Position numbers and translations under genes: made by a program
Shown: positions 15,574 through 23,755 of the stretch, in pieces
Layout of the letters: the number at the start of each line of letters is the position of its first letter
Numbering within the stretch: position 1 is the stretch's first letter
Source of the DNA: a virus
IMG/VR virus record: IMGVR_UViG_3300037245_001260
Location: 1-40,612 of that record
Direction: 5' to 3' (one strand)
DNA length: 40,612 nucleotides
Notes under the pieces: generated by a model
Seen by the model: the letters and a program-made list of their open reading frames with translations, nothing else
What the model was told of the DNA's origin: nothing
Database searches by the model: none

Positions 15574-18255
15574 ATGGCATCAAAGAAACCGTTATGTTTA
15601 TACACAGGAAACGTTAAGCAGTTACAACCAGGAGATACACTGATTGGTGCGTACAATGCAACCGAAGCTGGTTGGGTTGTTAATGCATCTGCATGGTTAG
15701 TTGCGACCCCTGGCTCTGTTAAGTTAGTGAATAGAGTTGTGTGTGGTAGTATCAGCCCTGTCACTAATGGTGGTATTAAGATACTGGATAATAACGACAA
15801 TGTTGTTTTATTTACATCACCGTCTGGGAACTTAGACCATGTTGGGATAGGTTCTGCTGTGACACTTCCAGAAGCGCATCTTCATTTAATGCAGAAAGGC
15901 TCTGGCTTAGTTGAGATGCGAATGACGAACGATACTACTGGACATACAGATACAGATGGTTTGGAATTGGGTCTGGATGCTAACGAACATGTATATTTCT
16001 ACAACAATGAAAACACTAGGATGTACTTTGGTACTAATAAACTGCTACGTATGTCTATTACTGCTGACGGTATCGCTAGTGTAAACACCCTAAGAGCAGG
16101 TCCTATACACGGACTAACAACGGCATCTATTGACGGTGCTTTGACTATAGGCGCAAACTTCCAAGGTGTCAATGCTAGTCTGGATAATGTAACATTACGT
16201 AACGGAAAGGTCTTACGTACAGATAAGGTACAAGCCAGAGACTCTGGTGGTCTTAAGTTATATGAAGATGGCGGTACTGGTATCCTTGTTCAGAACACAA
16301 CAGGTTTAGTTGAAGTGGAAGCGTCTATGGTTGTGAGAGGCAATGCATCTATCGACGGTAACTTAACTGTTGGTGGTACAGGTATGTTCGGTAACTCAGT
16401 TACTATCACGGCTGACGTACAGGTTGCAGCAGGTCAGAAGTTCTATATGGATGGCGGTGCTGACACGTACTGGACAGCTAGTAACGATGTTATAACTGGA
16501 CATGTTAACAGTGCAACCGTTATAAACTTTGGTGTGAACAAGGCTCACTTTACAAATTCCGCTTCTATTGATGTCGACTTATTTGTTGGTGGAGACTTGC
16601 ACGTACTTGGTTCGTTGAATGTTCATGCGTCTACTCTATATTTTGGAGACAATCAATTTGGTGATGCAGTAACAGATCACCAGACACTTTACGGTATCGT
16701 AACGATATACAATGATGGTGCAGGTAATCCATTACGAGTAACAGGTAACGCTTCTATTAGTGGTACATGTTATGTTGACGGTACTATGGGCGTTGGTGGT
16801 GCGCTTACACTAGGTAATGCTAATCATGTATTTGATGGTAACTTACGCATGCCTGTTAATAGTGAAGTTACGCTTGGCAGCTCACAGGCCGGGGCGAGAC
16901 CACTTTATGTATATGATAGTGCTCAGGTAGGAATTGTATATGAGAGTTCTGGCAATAAGAGTACTCTTGGGATAAGAGCTGCTAACACAACGAATCAGTA
17001 TGGCAACTATATTACTGCCAGTGGAGATCAACTATGGATGACTCCTGGCAACATGGGTAACACTCAGTGGATGTTAACTGCTAACTCTGATGGTGTTGTG
17101 GTAGGTTCTGCTATAATGGTTCCTGCTAGTAATAGACATCTTCATCTGAACAGTAAGGGTTCATACTGTAGGCTGCAAATTACTGATTCAACCACAGGAC
17201 ATAGTAGCACTGACGGTGTGGAGATTGGTCCGCAAGGTACTACTTACGCTGCGTTGTTCGCTCACGACTCTCCTTGGTCTATTAAGGCACAAGGTGACCA
17301 CGTAGCAACATGGGCAAACACAGGACTTACTCTTGCCAACAGTGACAGTCTTAAGACTGATAAGGTTATGGGTAGAGACGCTGGTGGATTGTGGTTAGTT
17401 GAAGATGGCGGTCTTGGTATATTCGTTGAGAACACTACTGGCTACGTCTCTATAGGTTCTCCTACTGCTAATCCTCCATATCCTCTTGATGTTTGGCATG
17501 CTGGTGACAACACTATAGCTAGATTCCAAAGTGCAGATAACAATTGTTATATAAGACTAGATGATGATACACAGCATATGGACATAGGGCTACTCAATAA
17601 TGAGATAGTTATCAGAGATACTAACGCAGTTGCAGTTGTAGCAATAGACCAAACCACTAATACTATGGTAGTAGCTGGTTCAGTATTAGCAAGTGCTTTT
17701 ATACTTGGCGAAGGAGCAAGGTTAGCCGCTTGTTCGATTAACGCATCTGGAGTCATTACCGCAGGTAGTGGTTCAGACATGATGCTTAACGAGCACGACG
17801 ACACAAGTCCTAATCAAGAGTTCATAGCTGAGAAGATATGGAATGCGGTCTACAATGATGTTGTAGATTGGCAGGACTTAAAAGAAGGTGCGGAGGTAAA
17901 ATATGGAAAGGTTTATGTTGATAGTTATGATGGAGCACATCTACCTACAGGGAGATGTCAGCTCGGAGTTATGGGAATCTGTTCCGACACATTCGGTTTT
18001 GCAGTGGGTAGGATTCAAGACAGGAATCAAATCCCTGTATCGGTGGCTGGCTGGTGTTTAGCCTACGTCGATAAAATGTATCAAACAGGTATACCACTAA
18101 CCAATACATCTTCAGGTTGCTTGACTGAGATGAACGCAACAGAGAAGATGACATTTCCAGAGAGACTGATCGCTATATACAAGCGACCAGAGCATGAGGA
18201 AGTGTGGCAGGGTAAGGTAGAAACAAAAAATAGGCATTGGGTGCAGGTGAAATAA
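15574..18255 (+). CDS. Large tail fibre protein
   Basis: An 893-aa fibre protein. The body (about 90-730) is made of beta-repeat units of the kind G-N-A-S-I-D-G-N-L-T-V-G-G, typical of trimeric beta-helical fibres. Two related modules share HLHL, TTGH, TDG, then LRTDKV or LKTDKV with RD[SA]GGL and EDGG-GI (see repeats at 15877 and 17137). The last ~150 residues form a distinct domain (GVMGICSDTFGFAVG, IPVSVAGWCLAYVDK, FPERLIAIYKRPEH), reminiscent of C-terminal autocleaved chaperone domains of fibres (Peptidase_G2-like), though I cannot confirm the catalytic residues. Seven Asn-Ala-Ser/Thr tripeptides are visible. Confidence 0.8.
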   Translation: MASKKPLCLYTGNVKQLQPGDTLIGAYNATEAGWVVNASAWLVATPGSVKLVNRVVCGSISPVTNGGIKILDNNDNVVLFTSPSGNLDHVGIGSAVTLPEAHLHLMQKGSGLVEMRMTNDTTGHTDTDGLELGLDANEHVYFYNNENTRMYFGTNKLLRMSITADGIASVNTLRAGPIHGLTTASIDGALTIGANFQGVNASLDNVTLRNGKVLRTDKVQARDSGGLKLYEDGGTGILVQNTTGLVEVEASMVVRGNASIDGNLTVGGTGMFGNSVTITADVQVAAGQKFYMDGGADTYWTASNDVITGHVNSATVINFGVNKAHFTNSASIDVDLFVGGDLHVLGSLNVHASTLYFGDNQFGDAVTDHQTLYGIVTIYNDGAGNPLRVTGNASISGTCYVDGTMGVGGALTLGNANHVFDGNLRMPVNSEVTLGSSQAGARPLYVYDSAQVGIVYESSGNKSTLGIRAANTTNQYGNYITASGDQLWMTPGNMGNTQWMLTANSDGVVVGSAIMVPASNRHLHLNSKGSYCRLQITDSTTGHSSTDGVEIGPQGTTYAALFAHDSPWSIKAQGDHVATWANTGLTLANSDSLKTDKVMGRDAGGLWLVEDGGLGIFVENTTGYVSIGSPTANPPYPLDVWHAGDNTIARFQSADNNCYIRLDDDTQHMDIGLLNNEIVIRDTNAVAVVAIDQTTNTMVVAGSVLASAFILGEGARLAACSINASGVITAGSGSDMMLNEHDDTSPNQEFIAEKIWNAVYNDVVDWQDLKEGAEVKYGKVYVDSYDGAHLPTGRCQLGVMGICSDTFGFAVGRIQDRNQIPVSVAGWCLAYVDKMYQTGIPLTNTSSGCLTEMNATEKMTFPERLIAIYKRPEHEEVWQGKVETKNRHWVQVK
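15877..16310 (+). repeat. Fibre module, copy 1
   Basis: Coding repeat within the 893-aa fibre. It begins at the codons for HLHL, then TTGHTDTDGLELG, and ends with LRTDKVQARDSGGLKL, YEDGGTGI and NTTG. It is related to 17137-17450, with diverged DNA and a longer middle. Confidence 0.6.
17137..17450 (+). repeat. Fibre module, copy 2
   Basis: Second copy of the module: HLHL, then TTGHSSTDGVEIG, LKTDKVMGRDAGGLWL, VEDGGLGI and NTTG. The inner spacer is about 120 nt shorter than in copy 1, so an old internal duplication followed by indels is likely. Confidence 0.6.
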
Positions 18256-18256
18256 T

Positions 18257-20041
18257 ATGGGTTACGATTGGACAGAACAGATAGGTACTCCCGTTAGGGA
18301 GAACCTTCGGACATATGCAGAGACAGACCCTAACGGTACTATTGTTAGAAATGAGAGAGTTATTACGTATACAGATTTTGATAGAGTTGCTGATGCAAGA
18401 GTCTCGTTTGACTTTGGTGCTAGTTACTTTGACAATGACTTTGTTCACACTTTTACTATTACATGTTCAGAACTTGATACTGCTGGTGCTTACGCTGGTT
18501 TTTACTCGTTAAAGAACACTAACATAGACGACGGTACTGCTTGGGATACTGTTCCACACATTACTATGTTTTGGTATAGAAGTGGTGCGACTACTCTTAT
18601 GTATTTACGTGAGGGAAATGGAGCCTCTGGTGGTACTAGTGCTACCTCTGAAGAGTACGCAAGAGATGGTACTCCTTATTATATGAAGGTGGCATATGTA
18701 TCTGGTGAAGGAGCCAACGGAACTATATACCTATATGGATATACAGACGCTACTCACGAAACTCTCGTAGACAGACAGTATATTATATTAGGTGGTGCGA
18801 TGGACTACAGATGGCTTCAAACTATGGTTCAGTATGCTGGCGGAGCTGGTGGCCTACTTGCTACTGGTACTAACTCAGATTATGTACTTAGGACAATGAG
18901 TGGCGGTGGGGTGACTACTGAACCTGAGCTTGATCTATATTGGTCGTATGATGATATAGACGGTACTTCTATATACGATCACAGTGGCAAGGGAATTACT
19001 GGTACTATTGAAGATAATGGAGGGGCTATTCCTGCTGCGTTAGTTGATGGAGTAGCTGGCAGAGCACTAGATATCGCACCAAATAAAGTTGTCACAGCAG
19101 CACTTACTCTTAGTGGAAATTTATCTATGTCTGTTTGGACAAACTCAAGAACATGGGTAGGTTGGGCTTCACCTTTGACGACCTACATGCATGCGGCACA
19201 AGGGTTTGGTATGGGTTTTACGCTAGTAAATGGAGCAGTTGTGCGTGTATATGCAGCCAACGACGATGCGTATACTTACACAGATAGAAATTTTGCTTTT
19301 AGTGTAGATACTTGGTATCATATAGTTATTACTTATGACTCTGGACAGGTTGCGATTTATGTAAATTCAGTAAAGCAAGGTGCAGATTGGGCAAGAACAG
19401 TAGATTTTACAGATTGTGGTGTTGCTTCAGGAAGATGGGCTACCAACTACAATGGTTATTATTATGATGGTATAGTCGATGAAGCTAGAATTTACGGTGT
19501 CGCTCTCTCCCAAGGCCAGATAGATTATTTGTATAACAATCCACAAGGGCCGATAGTTACAGTAGAAGATTCTCAGATACTAGAGATGCGAACTCACATT
19601 AACTCAGAACGTGTTGATCGTGCTAGTCTTGCTGCATACGTATGGACTGACTCAACTATTGATGGTCAAGAAGTTTTACAGACAGAGATAGCAGAACTAC
19701 GTACAGCTATTGATGATGCGTACGACGGTCTGCTTACTTGTAGTGCTCATTATACGTCCGACGATTCGACGCACTATACAACCGACAAGTCATCTCACGA
19801 CAGTAGCGTGTGTGGCACTCATTACACGACTGACGAGGCAGCACATTATTCGACTGACGATTCTACTGATGACGGAACACATTATACTACACATTACATA
19901 ACGCATGATGCTACAGCATATAAGACTCACAACGCTGCGCAGAATTCTTCTCGTAAGACTTTCTACACTACTGGAATTTACGCTGAGGGATTGTGTATAT
20001 TTAGAACATATGATAAGGCTAAGTTAAGGAGAGAAGAATAA
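18257..20041 (+). CDS. LamG-domain tail protein with C-terminal T-H-Y-T tetrad repeats
   Basis: A 594-aa protein. It begins MGYDWTEQI. Residues about 40-220 are a beta-sandwich-like region. Residues about 225-430 form a LamG/concanavalin-like domain (LYWSYDDIDGTSIYDHSGKG; DTWYHIVITYDSGQVAIYVN; GIVDEARIYGVALS). A short helical unit follows (ILEMRTHINSERVDRASLAA, then WTDSTIDG and ELRTAIDDAY), of a kind I associate with phage tail proteins. From residue 497 a four-residue repeat runs to about 568. Likely role: sugar-binding adhesin with a repetitive tail. The ribosome site is weak (CAGGTGAAATAAT). Its TAA overlaps the next ATG. It is the first gene of the proposed modification operon; the repeats are candidate substrates of the downstream radical SAM enzymes. 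Confidence 0.75.
   Translation: MGYDWTEQIGTPVRENLRTYAETDPNGTIVRNERVITYTDFDRVADARVSFDFGASYFDNDFVHTFTITCSELDTAGAYAGFYSLKNTNIDDGTAWDTVPHITMFWYRSGATTLMYLREGNGASGGTSATSEEYARDGTPYYMKVAYVSGEGANGTIYLYGYTDATHETLVDRQYIILGGAMDYRWLQTMVQYAGGAGGLLATGTNSDYVLRTMSGGGVTTEPELDLYWSYDDIDGTSIYDHSGKGITGTIEDNGGAIPAALVDGVAGRALDIAPNKVVTAALTLSGNLSMSVWTNSRTWVGWASPLTTYMHAAQGFGMGFTLVNGAVVRVYAANDDAYTYTDRNFAFSVDTWYHIVITYDSGQVAIYVNSVKQGADWARTVDFTDCGVASGRWATNYNGYYYDGIVDEARIYGVALSQGQIDYLYNNPQGPIVTVEDSQILEMRTHINSERVDRASLAAYVWTDSTIDGQEVLQTEIAELRTAIDDAYDGLLTCSAHYTSDDSTHYTTDKSSHDSSVCGTHYTTDEAAHYSTDDSTDDGTHYTTHYITHDATAYKTHNAAQNSSRKTFYTTGIYAEGLCIFRTYDKAKLRREE
19745..19960 (+). repeat. Tetrapeptide repeat tract A (18 tetrads)
   Basis: Coding repeat, residues 497-568 of the LamG protein. 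It reads in one register as AHYT SDDS THYT TDKS SHDS, SVCG THYT TDEA AHYS TDDS, TDDG THYT THYI THDA TAYK, THNA AQNS SRKT. Position 1 is Thr/Ser/Ala, position 2 mostly His or Asp, position 4 mostly Thr/Ser/Ala/Gly. It starts two residues after Cys495. Confidence 0.85.
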
Positions 20042-20445
20042 TGGCATATGCATGGACTGAAACTATAACTCAAGGAACAGAGATTGAAGTTGCTGACTAC
20101 TTAGAGGTACGTAATGTGACTGACGAGTGTAAGGATGGATGTTACGCCCATTATGGAACAGAGAATTCTGACCATGATTCGAATCATGATGCTACTCATA
20201 ATAGTACAGATGACGGAGCAGCAGAGGGAACACACAATGCTACTCATGATTCCTCAGACGATTCTTCTCATGATAGTGGTAGGGAAGCTACACATTATAC
20301 TACACACCTAGTTACACACGATGTAACACACTATACTACACATTATGGGGCTAATAACGCAGCTAGGTACACACGTCATCTGACTAGCAACAGGTCACCA
20401 TATAAGTTCTCACACAAAGGCTCTAACACAGGTGGGGAAGCATAA
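20041..20445 (+). CDS. Small tetrad-repeat protein, candidate RiPP-like substrate
   Basis: A 134-aa protein starting MAYAWTETI, matching MGYDWTEQI of the preceding protein. A short linker (E-V-A-D-Y-L-E-V-R-N) leads to Cys30 and Cys34; then the tetrad repeat runs without a break from residue 36 to at least 119. The end is basic and Gly-rich. It looks like a reduced version of the upstream protein: N-terminal motif, helix and repeat, without the lectin part. Its ATG overlaps the upstream stop and the radical SAM gene starts 11 nt after its stop. It could be a minor virion protein or a peptide substrate for the two maturases. No known family is recognised; Hxs (His-Xaa-Ser) systems are similar in concept but have period-3 repeats. 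Confidence 0.7.
   Translation: MAYAWTETITQGTEIEVADYLEVRNVTDECKDGCYAHYGTENSDHDSNHDATHNSTDDGAAEGTHNATHDSSDDSSHDSGREATHYTTHLVTHDVTHYTTHYGANNAARYTRHLTSNRSPYKFSHKGSNTGGEA
20146..20397 (+). repeat. Tetrapeptide repeat tract B (21 tetrads)
   Basis: Coding repeat, residues 36-119: AHYG TENS DHDS NHDA THNS, TDDG AAEG THNA THDS SDDS, SHDS GREA THYT THLV THDV, THYT THYG ANNA ARYT RHLT, SNRS. His fills position 2 in 13 of 21 tetrads. It starts two residues after Cys34, as tract A does after Cys495. A 16-17-nt DNA string encoding T-H-Y-T-T-H is shared with tract A. Confidence 0.88.
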
Positions 20446-20455
20446 AGGAGACAGA

Positions 20456-21874
20456 ATGAAATATAAATTTAAAGACAAGATAGTAGCCGTTGAATTGGTA
20501 AACGCTGGTAAATGTAATATGGACTGTGCGTATTGTTACATTCCTAAGTCTAAAGGGATGAACGTGCTACACGACGAGGTGGTTGCTTACTTAGAAAGTG
20601 GTAAGTTTCTAGATGACACGGCAGAATTATATGGTGAGAATCTAGAACATCTAAGTCTGTGGGGAACAGAACCTACTCTTACCATCGACATATTCACAAG
20701 GTGGATGCCTCAGATTTTAGATAGGTTTCCTAAGTTACAGGGTTTTAACTTTTCTACGAATTTCATGAGAGACCCTAAGTGTTTGTTAGACTTCGTGAAG
20801 GCTGCTCCTAGAGACAGAGACCCGTTTGAGATTGGGATACAGTACTCAATAGACGGACCTGCGTGGATAACAGATGTCACCAGACACCCAAACGCTACTA
20901 AAAGAATAACTGGTAATGTAAAGAAGTTCATGAAAGAATTAACTAAGCTAGACTTAGGAGAGTTGCACATACACATGAACTGTAAGCCTACTTGGAATGA
21001 AGACATAATCGAAATGGTAGGGAAAGACTTGGCGTTGCTCACTGACTACTTAGAATTCTTCAATGAGTTCTTCGGAGAGATAGACGAGATACTAGAAGGA
21101 GTACCAAAGAGTTACATAAGCCATGCTAAGATTAACGCACCATTCCTAGGACTACCAGGTATGTACACACAGCAACATGGTATTTATTGGGGTGAGATTT
21201 ACAAGACGATGTTGGAAGAACAACAGAAACACATAGAGTATGGGAAGTACCCTCATTTGTCCTGCGACTTCACAGGGTATCTACCACGGTATCAACGGAT
21301 ACTGGACTACGGTAGAGAGTTCTACACCAAGCCAGAGATGTTTACATGTTCGGCTGGTGACTCTCAGTATGGTTTAGACCATAAGGGGATGCTTCATTCA
21401 TGTCATAGGACTTTCTATTTGAACGATGACAACTATGTTAAGTCTGTTACCGATGACTGCAATAATGGCAATTGGGATTTGGAACATTACCAAAATGACA
21501 GACTAGGGGATATCAGAAAGAACATGATGGTGGACATTCACGACGATGACGCATGTTCTAGATTCATATATTATAATGCTACTCACCACCACTTTATTAA
21601 AAACAGAATAAACATCTATACTGGTTTAATAAAGATACTAGCAAAGGCTGGTCAGATTAATCCTATCTACTACGACGATGTGGTAGCCAGAACATTTGCT
21701 GAGTACGCAGCTACCGCATACAACTGCAATGTTGAGTATGCACTCACGTTAGGGAGTATGAGTTTGATTCCAACTGGAATCATAAAGGTAAGTTGTAACG
21801 GTATGTTTGAGCATATGGTAAAGGCTGCTGTAGGTGGAGAGCATAGATACAAAGACGATTGGGTTAAAGCATAA
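20456..21874 (+). CDS. Radical SAM protein 1 (partial SPASM-like)
   Basis: A 472-aa protein from ATG 20456 with AAAGGAGACAGA just upstream. The [4Fe-4S]-SAM motif is C20-NMD-C24-AY-C27. The SAM-binding WGTEP motif and SIDGP follow in the usual order of the TIM barrel. Near residue 300 is C-x12-G-x4-C (CSAGDSQYGLDHKGMLHSC), the first half of a SPASM auxiliary-cluster signature. The second half (CX2CX5CX3C) is not seen, so it may bind one auxiliary cluster or a different one. It directly follows the repeat-protein genes and precedes a second radical SAM gene. It is likely a peptide-modifying enzyme acting on the tetrad repeats; the reaction is unknown. Confidence 0.85.
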   Translation: MKYKFKDKIVAVELVNAGKCNMDCAYCYIPKSKGMNVLHDEVVAYLESGKFLDDTAELYGENLEHLSLWGTEPTLTIDIFTRWMPQILDRFPKLQGFNFSTNFMRDPKCLLDFVKAAPRDRDPFEIGIQYSIDGPAWITDVTRHPNATKRITGNVKKFMKELTKLDLGELHIHMNCKPTWNEDIIEMVGKDLALLTDYLEFFNEFFGEIDEILEGVPKSYISHAKINAPFLGLPGMYTQQHGIYWGEIYKTMLEEQQKHIEYGKYPHLSCDFTGYLPRYQRILDYGREFYTKPEMFTCSAGDSQYGLDHKGMLHSCHRTFYLNDDNYVKSVTDDCNNGNWDLEHYQNDRLGDIRKNMMVDIHDDDACSRFIYYNATHHHFIKNRINIYTGLIKILAKAGQINPIYYDDVVARTFAEYAATAYNCNVEYALTLGSMSLIPTGIIKVSCNGMFEHMVKAAVGGEHRYKDDWVKA

Positions 21875-21884
21875 AGGAGACAGT

Positions 21885-23231
21885 ATGCAGTATACAGAAG
21901 AGTACAAAAAAGAAAACAGCAAGTTGTTTGAGTTCTTTCTTGAGAACAGTTTCTTTAAGACTTGGAGAGCTGACCCATCTCATGAAGACCATCAAGCAAA
22001 CTATAGTAACCTAGAGTTTATGGTTAACCACAAGTGCGAATTAAAATGTAAGTACTGTTATATGGATAAGTATCACAAGTCTTACTTTCCAAAAGGAAGT
22101 CAGGTTGCTTCTACTATCCTACATAACACAGACTTGGTTATTGATTGGCTGATAGCCAACGAGTATAAACCAGCTATAGAGATGTTTGCAGGAGACAGCG
22201 TAGGAGACCCTACGTGCAGAAAGATTATACATAAAATACAAGACGCTGCACTTCAGGGTAGATCACCAGCGAGTGAGGTTGTACTACCTACTAACATGGG
22301 TTGGTTACACAGCCCCAATAAAGTAAAAGATGTCGAAGACTTATTAAAGAAGTCAGAGTTCTCTGGTCTTCCTATGTTTATTAGTATGTCAGTTGATGGA
22401 AAATACATGGAAGAGAACAGACCATTCAAGTCAAAGAATCGTAGATGGGATGAAGAGAGCTACAATAGAATGTTTGAGTTCTTGGTTAGGTATCCTGTTA
22501 GTGGAGTACATCCTATGGTGTATTCTCATAACATAGAAAAGGCTAAGGATAATTTTCTGTGGTGGCAGGAGAAGTACGACGAGTTCGGTCTTGATTGGAC
22601 ACGTATGTATTTCTTAGAGGTAAGGAATCCAGAGTGGACATTAGCTCAGACTAAAGAATACGCAGAGTATATAAAGTTCTTGGTGAGATGGTCATACGAT
22701 AAAGTGAATAGAGACAAAGAAAGATTCATACATTTCTTACTAAGGAATAATGGGTTTAATATCTTAGGAACCCCGTTTATCCAAACAGGAAGAGGGATGC
22801 CTTGTTCTATCCAAGCATGTTTAACTCTTAGGTTAGGTGATCTAACAGTTATACCTTGCCATAGGACAGCATACAAACATATGGAAACAGCTTCAATGAT
22901 TGTAGAAGATGAAAAGATCACAGGATTCAACGCAAAGAACGTTGAGTTATGGTTTTCAATACAATCACTTGACAGTGAAGTATATCCTTACTGTGAGATT
23001 TGTAGCATTAAACATATGTGTAAGGGTGGGTGCCTAGGAGCGCAGTACGAAGCTACTGGTAATCTGTTTGCTCCGATACCCTCGGTTTGTAGATTGTATC
23101 ATGCAAAGATCGTAGCTTTGATTGAAGTTCTTGTAGAGCTAGACGTATTTGATATGACGATGAAGTATATTGCTAAACATAAAAGAATAGCATTTGAATT
23201 AATAAAAACACACATAACGGAGGCAGTATAA
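21885..23231 (+). CDS. Radical SAM/SPASM protein 2
   Basis: A 448-aa protein from ATG 21885 with AAAGGAGACAGT upstream. The radical SAM motif is C51-ELK-C55-KY-C58. The C-terminal part holds a clear SPASM signature: C near PCSIQAC, PCHR, then CEICSIKHMCKGGC, an exact CX2CX5CX3C, and a last Cys in SVCRLYH. SPASM proteins commonly modify ribosomal peptides (cross-links, epimers, decarboxylation), and anaerobic sulfatase maturases share the layout. The first 45 residues before the barrel are helical and might bind substrate. Its TAA overlaps the next ATG. With protein 1 it forms a pair, as HxsB/HxsC do in Hxs systems, but homology to those is not shown. Confidence 0.88.
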   Translation: MQYTEEYKKENSKLFEFFLENSFFKTWRADPSHEDHQANYSNLEFMVNHKCELKCKYCYMDKYHKSYFPKGSQVASTILHNTDLVIDWLIANEYKPAIEMFAGDSVGDPTCRKIIHKIQDAALQGRSPASEVVLPTNMGWLHSPNKVKDVEDLLKKSEFSGLPMFISMSVDGKYMEENRPFKSKNRRWDEESYNRMFEFLVRYPVSGVHPMVYSHNIEKAKDNFLWWQEKYDEFGLDWTRMYFLEVRNPEWTLAQTKEYAEYIKFLVRWSYDKVNRDKERFIHFLLRNNGFNILGTPFIQTGRGMPCSIQACLTLRLGDLTVIPCHRTAYKHMETASMIVEDEKITGFNAKNVELWFSIQSLDSEVYPYCEICSIKHMCKGGCLGAQYEATGNLFAPIPSVCRLYHAKIVALIEVLVELDVFDMTMKYIAKHKRIAFELIKTHITEAV

Positions 23232-23755
23232 TGAGTTTAGAACAGACAGCAACAAAAGTAGTAGACATTATGAGCAGAGTTGATATGGTGTACATAATCC
23301 ATCCTCAAGAGAGAGAAGCTATTAATCTTGTGTTGGGTATGGCACATACTGATCTTACCAAACTAGAAGAGAATAAGGAAGTAAAGGCAACAGAGGAAGA
23401 TACGAATAGTATGCACGCCGCTCTTAACTTTTGTAAGAGACTTGTGATTGACGAGCCTATAACTGAGCGACTAGCAGAGCTAGTGGAGGGCATATGTCTG
23501 GTGGTACACAACTGGAATGTCAACATAGGTAACGATGGAACGATTCATAAAGACGTAAAGTTTCTTAATAGTGCTATTAAACAACATTTCACAATAACAC
23601 AAGCTATAGAGATACTTAAGCGCATCCTCGGCAAGTTTGAGAACTTAAACTATGGATGTGATAACATTAATTCTATCAGTGCACATTACCTTGAGGCACT
23701 AGATAAGATACATGGGGTAAGTGAAGATGAATGCAAAGAAGATAGTTGTATTTAA
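23231..23755 (+). CDS. Unknown helical protein coupled to radical SAM 2
   Basis: A 174-aa, mostly helical, acidic protein of no family I recognise. It has no membrane segment or signal peptide. The C terminus holds three Cys (C in YGCDN, then DECKEDSC). Its ATG shares a base with the radical SAM 2 stop (TAATG) and its 3' end overlaps the glycosyltransferase by 29 nt, so it should be made together with both. A partner or substrate-binding role in the modification pathway is plausible from position only. Confidence 0.6.
   Translation: MSLEQTATKVVDIMSRVDMVYIIHPQEREAINLVLGMAHTDLTKLEENKEVKATEEDTNSMHAALNFCKRLVIDEPITERLAELVEGICLVVHNWNVNIGNDGTIHKDVKFLNSAIKQHFTITQAIEILKRILGKFENLNYGCDNINSISAHYLEALDKIHGVSEDECKEDSCI

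Noticed and set aside
15574-18255. Frameshift or pseudogene in the fibre because of its changing composition
   Set aside because: The frame is intact over 893 codons. The change near the C terminus is a domain boundary, not a break.
19745-20397. CRISPR array or DNA-level satellite
   Set aside because: The repeats are coding and defined at protein level. DNA units are 12 nt with varied codons, without constant repeats and unique spacers.
20456-23231. QueE (7-deazaguanine synthesis) identity for the radical SAM pair
   Set aside because: QueE is about 200-250 aa and lacks SPASM clusters. These proteins are about 450-470 aa, carry SPASM-type Cys, and lie by tail genes rather than by the QueC-like gene.
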